64,000 bases of DNA from Longispora sp047121295 (GTDB lineage Bacteria; Actinomycetota; Actinomycetes; Mycobacteriales; Micromonosporaceae), in contig NZ_CP139447.1 in assembly GCF_047121295.1 (NCBI RefSeq), positions 6,572,001 through 6,636,000 of the forward strand, given 5' to 3'. This document shows positions 63,326-64,000 of this stretch, piece after piece. The notes below the pieces were generated by a model that had not been told where the DNA came from, searched no databases, and was given only the letters and a program-made list of their open reading frames with translations. How positions within the stretch are numbered: position 1 is the stretch's first letter; each line of letters starts with the position of its first letter. The position numbers and the translations under genes are program-made.

Positions 63326-64000
63326 GTGGAACGTCAACCAAATCGATCCCTGGAATCGCTGTTGGCGGCAACGGGGTGGAGCAACGCGGGTCTTGCTCGG
63401 CGCGTCAACGCGGCATGCCACAAGGTGGGAACTCCCCGGTCGTATGCCGCCACGTCGGTAGCGAACTGGCTGCGTGGCATGGTGCCGGCTGATCCCGTAC
63501 CGCGGATTCTGGCCGAGCTGTTCAGCGCCCAGCTTCGGCGGGGTGTTTCGCTGCGCGCGCTGGGGCTGCCGGAGGGCATTCCGCTGGATCTCGGCCTCCG
63601 GTGGGAGCCGACCGCCACGGCCGCCGTCGGCACCGTGGTTGACCTGTGGGCCTCCGACGCCCGATCCGACTCACCGCTGCTCGGCGCGGAATGGATCGCC
63701 AGCGCCTTCGCGGCGCCGTCGCGGGAATGGTTGCTCGGCTGGTTCGATGAGAACCTGGCCCACCATGGTGACCGGCGGGTCGGGGCTCCGGAGGTGGAAG
63801 TGGTGACGTCGATGTGCGCCGCCTTCTCGACCGCCGACCACCGGCTCGGCGGTGGCTACGCCCGCGCGACCCTGATCCACTACTTCAACGAGATCGTGCG
63901 GCCCCTACTGGGCGGCAGCTACAGCCATACGATCGGCAGACAACTGCTCGCCGCTGCCGCCCGGCTGTGCGACCTCGGCGGGTTCATGGCCTTCGACTCC
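63326..64000 (+). CDS. HTH regulator with helical C-terminal domain (3' end missing)
   Basis: The first 225 codons, cut by the window end. GTG start (VERQPNRSLESLLAATGWSNAGLARRVNAACHKVG) and HTH with TSVANWLRGMVPADPVPRILAELFSAQLRRGVSL; then the sensor half begins (STADHRLGGGYARATLIHYFNEIVRPLLGGSYSHTIGRQLLAAAARLCDLGGFMAFDS). Architecture and key phrases match the 454-residue regulator at 3651, so it is a paralogue. It is divergent from two small Cys/His-rich genes. Confidence 0.8.
   Translation, partial: MERQPNRSLESLLAATGWSNAGLARRVNAACHKVGTPRSYAATSVANWLRGMVPADPVPRILAELFSAQLRRGVSLRALGLPEGIPLDLGLRWEPTATAAVGTVVDLWASDARSDSPLLGAEWIASAFAAPSREWLLGWFDENLAHHGDRRVGAPEVEVVTSMCAAFSTADHRLGGGYARATLIHYFNEIVRPLLGGSYSHTIGRQLLAAAARLCDLGGFMAFDS

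Noticed and set aside
1..64000. CRISPR arrays, rRNA genes, insertion sequences
   Set aside because: No regularly spaced repeat array, rRNA or transposase gene was found; the only mobile element is the AICE.

Overview
The window is a 64-kb piece of a very GC-rich actinobacterial chromosome, probably from the Micromonosporaceae or a close relative. This rests on GTG starts, frequent GTGA/ATGA stop-start overlaps, actinobacterial families (HTH-DUF5753 with DUF6879, DUF4870, SCP1.201-like deaminase with Imm1) and the conserved gene order lepA / hemW / hrcA-dnaJ-rsmE-HIT-phoH-ybeY-CNNM-cdd-era / recO-uppS / zur / glyS. The family assignment is inference; no 16S gene is present.

Bases 1-5480 hold the end of a glutamine amidotransferase, an NTF2-like protein, a small minus-strand operon ending in a polymorphic-toxin-type DNA deaminase with its Imm1 immunity protein, a divergent HTH regulator and a NUDIX hydrolase. 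Bases 5588-13425 hold glyS, a zinc module (lipoprotein, ATPase, permease, Zur, with a candidate Zur operator), an amino acid permease and small proteins. Bases 13540-16456 are a TPP riboswitch and the YkoE-YkoD-YkoC thiamine/HMP ECF transporter. Bases 16600-45463 are mostly housekeeping genes: a class A penicillin-binding protein, uppS, recO, era, a degenerate cytidine-deaminase-like gene, a CNNM transporter-like protein, ybeY, phoH, a HIT protein, rsmE, dnaJ, hrcA with a CIRCE operator, hemW, an old yellow enzyme with an ArsR regulator, lepA and rpsT. Regulatory and accessory genes are scattered among them (HTH-DUF5753/DUF6879 cluster, HNH nuclease with an attenuator-like leader, GNAT, methyltransferase, beta-lactamase-like hydrolase).

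Bases 46861-62585 are an integrated actinomycete integrative and conjugative element (AICE) in the 3' end of a tRNA-Arg(CCG) gene. It is bounded by a 55-bp direct repeat, and the tRNA terminator now lies beyond the right repeat. Its genes are, in order: integrase and excisionase; a replication block (RecA-like ATPase, C5 cytosine methyltransferase, primase-polymerase); an FtsK-type transfer protein with a cluster of GGTAGCG repeats just downstream; a chain of overlapping small membrane and zinc-ribbon proteins including a 47-residue one; an AlpA-like protein; an XRE-DUF5919 regulator convergent with a HAD phosphatase; a MazF-like toxin-antitoxin pair; and a low-GC gene for an unrecognised membrane protein of about 640 residues, bracketed by a degenerate duplication of the toxin gene end. 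Three copies of a palindrome-rich repeat of about 75-110 bp occur in the element, one inside the coding end of the replication ATPase.

The last 1.4 kb is chromosome again: two small Cys-containing proteins divergent from a regulator of the same type as the one at 3651, cut by the window end. The strongest leads for something new are the low-GC membrane protein cassette, the coding-frame-compatible palindromic repeat, the transfer-repeat cluster, the deaminase gene split by a single stop codon, and the terminator-bearing leader in front of the HNH nuclease.
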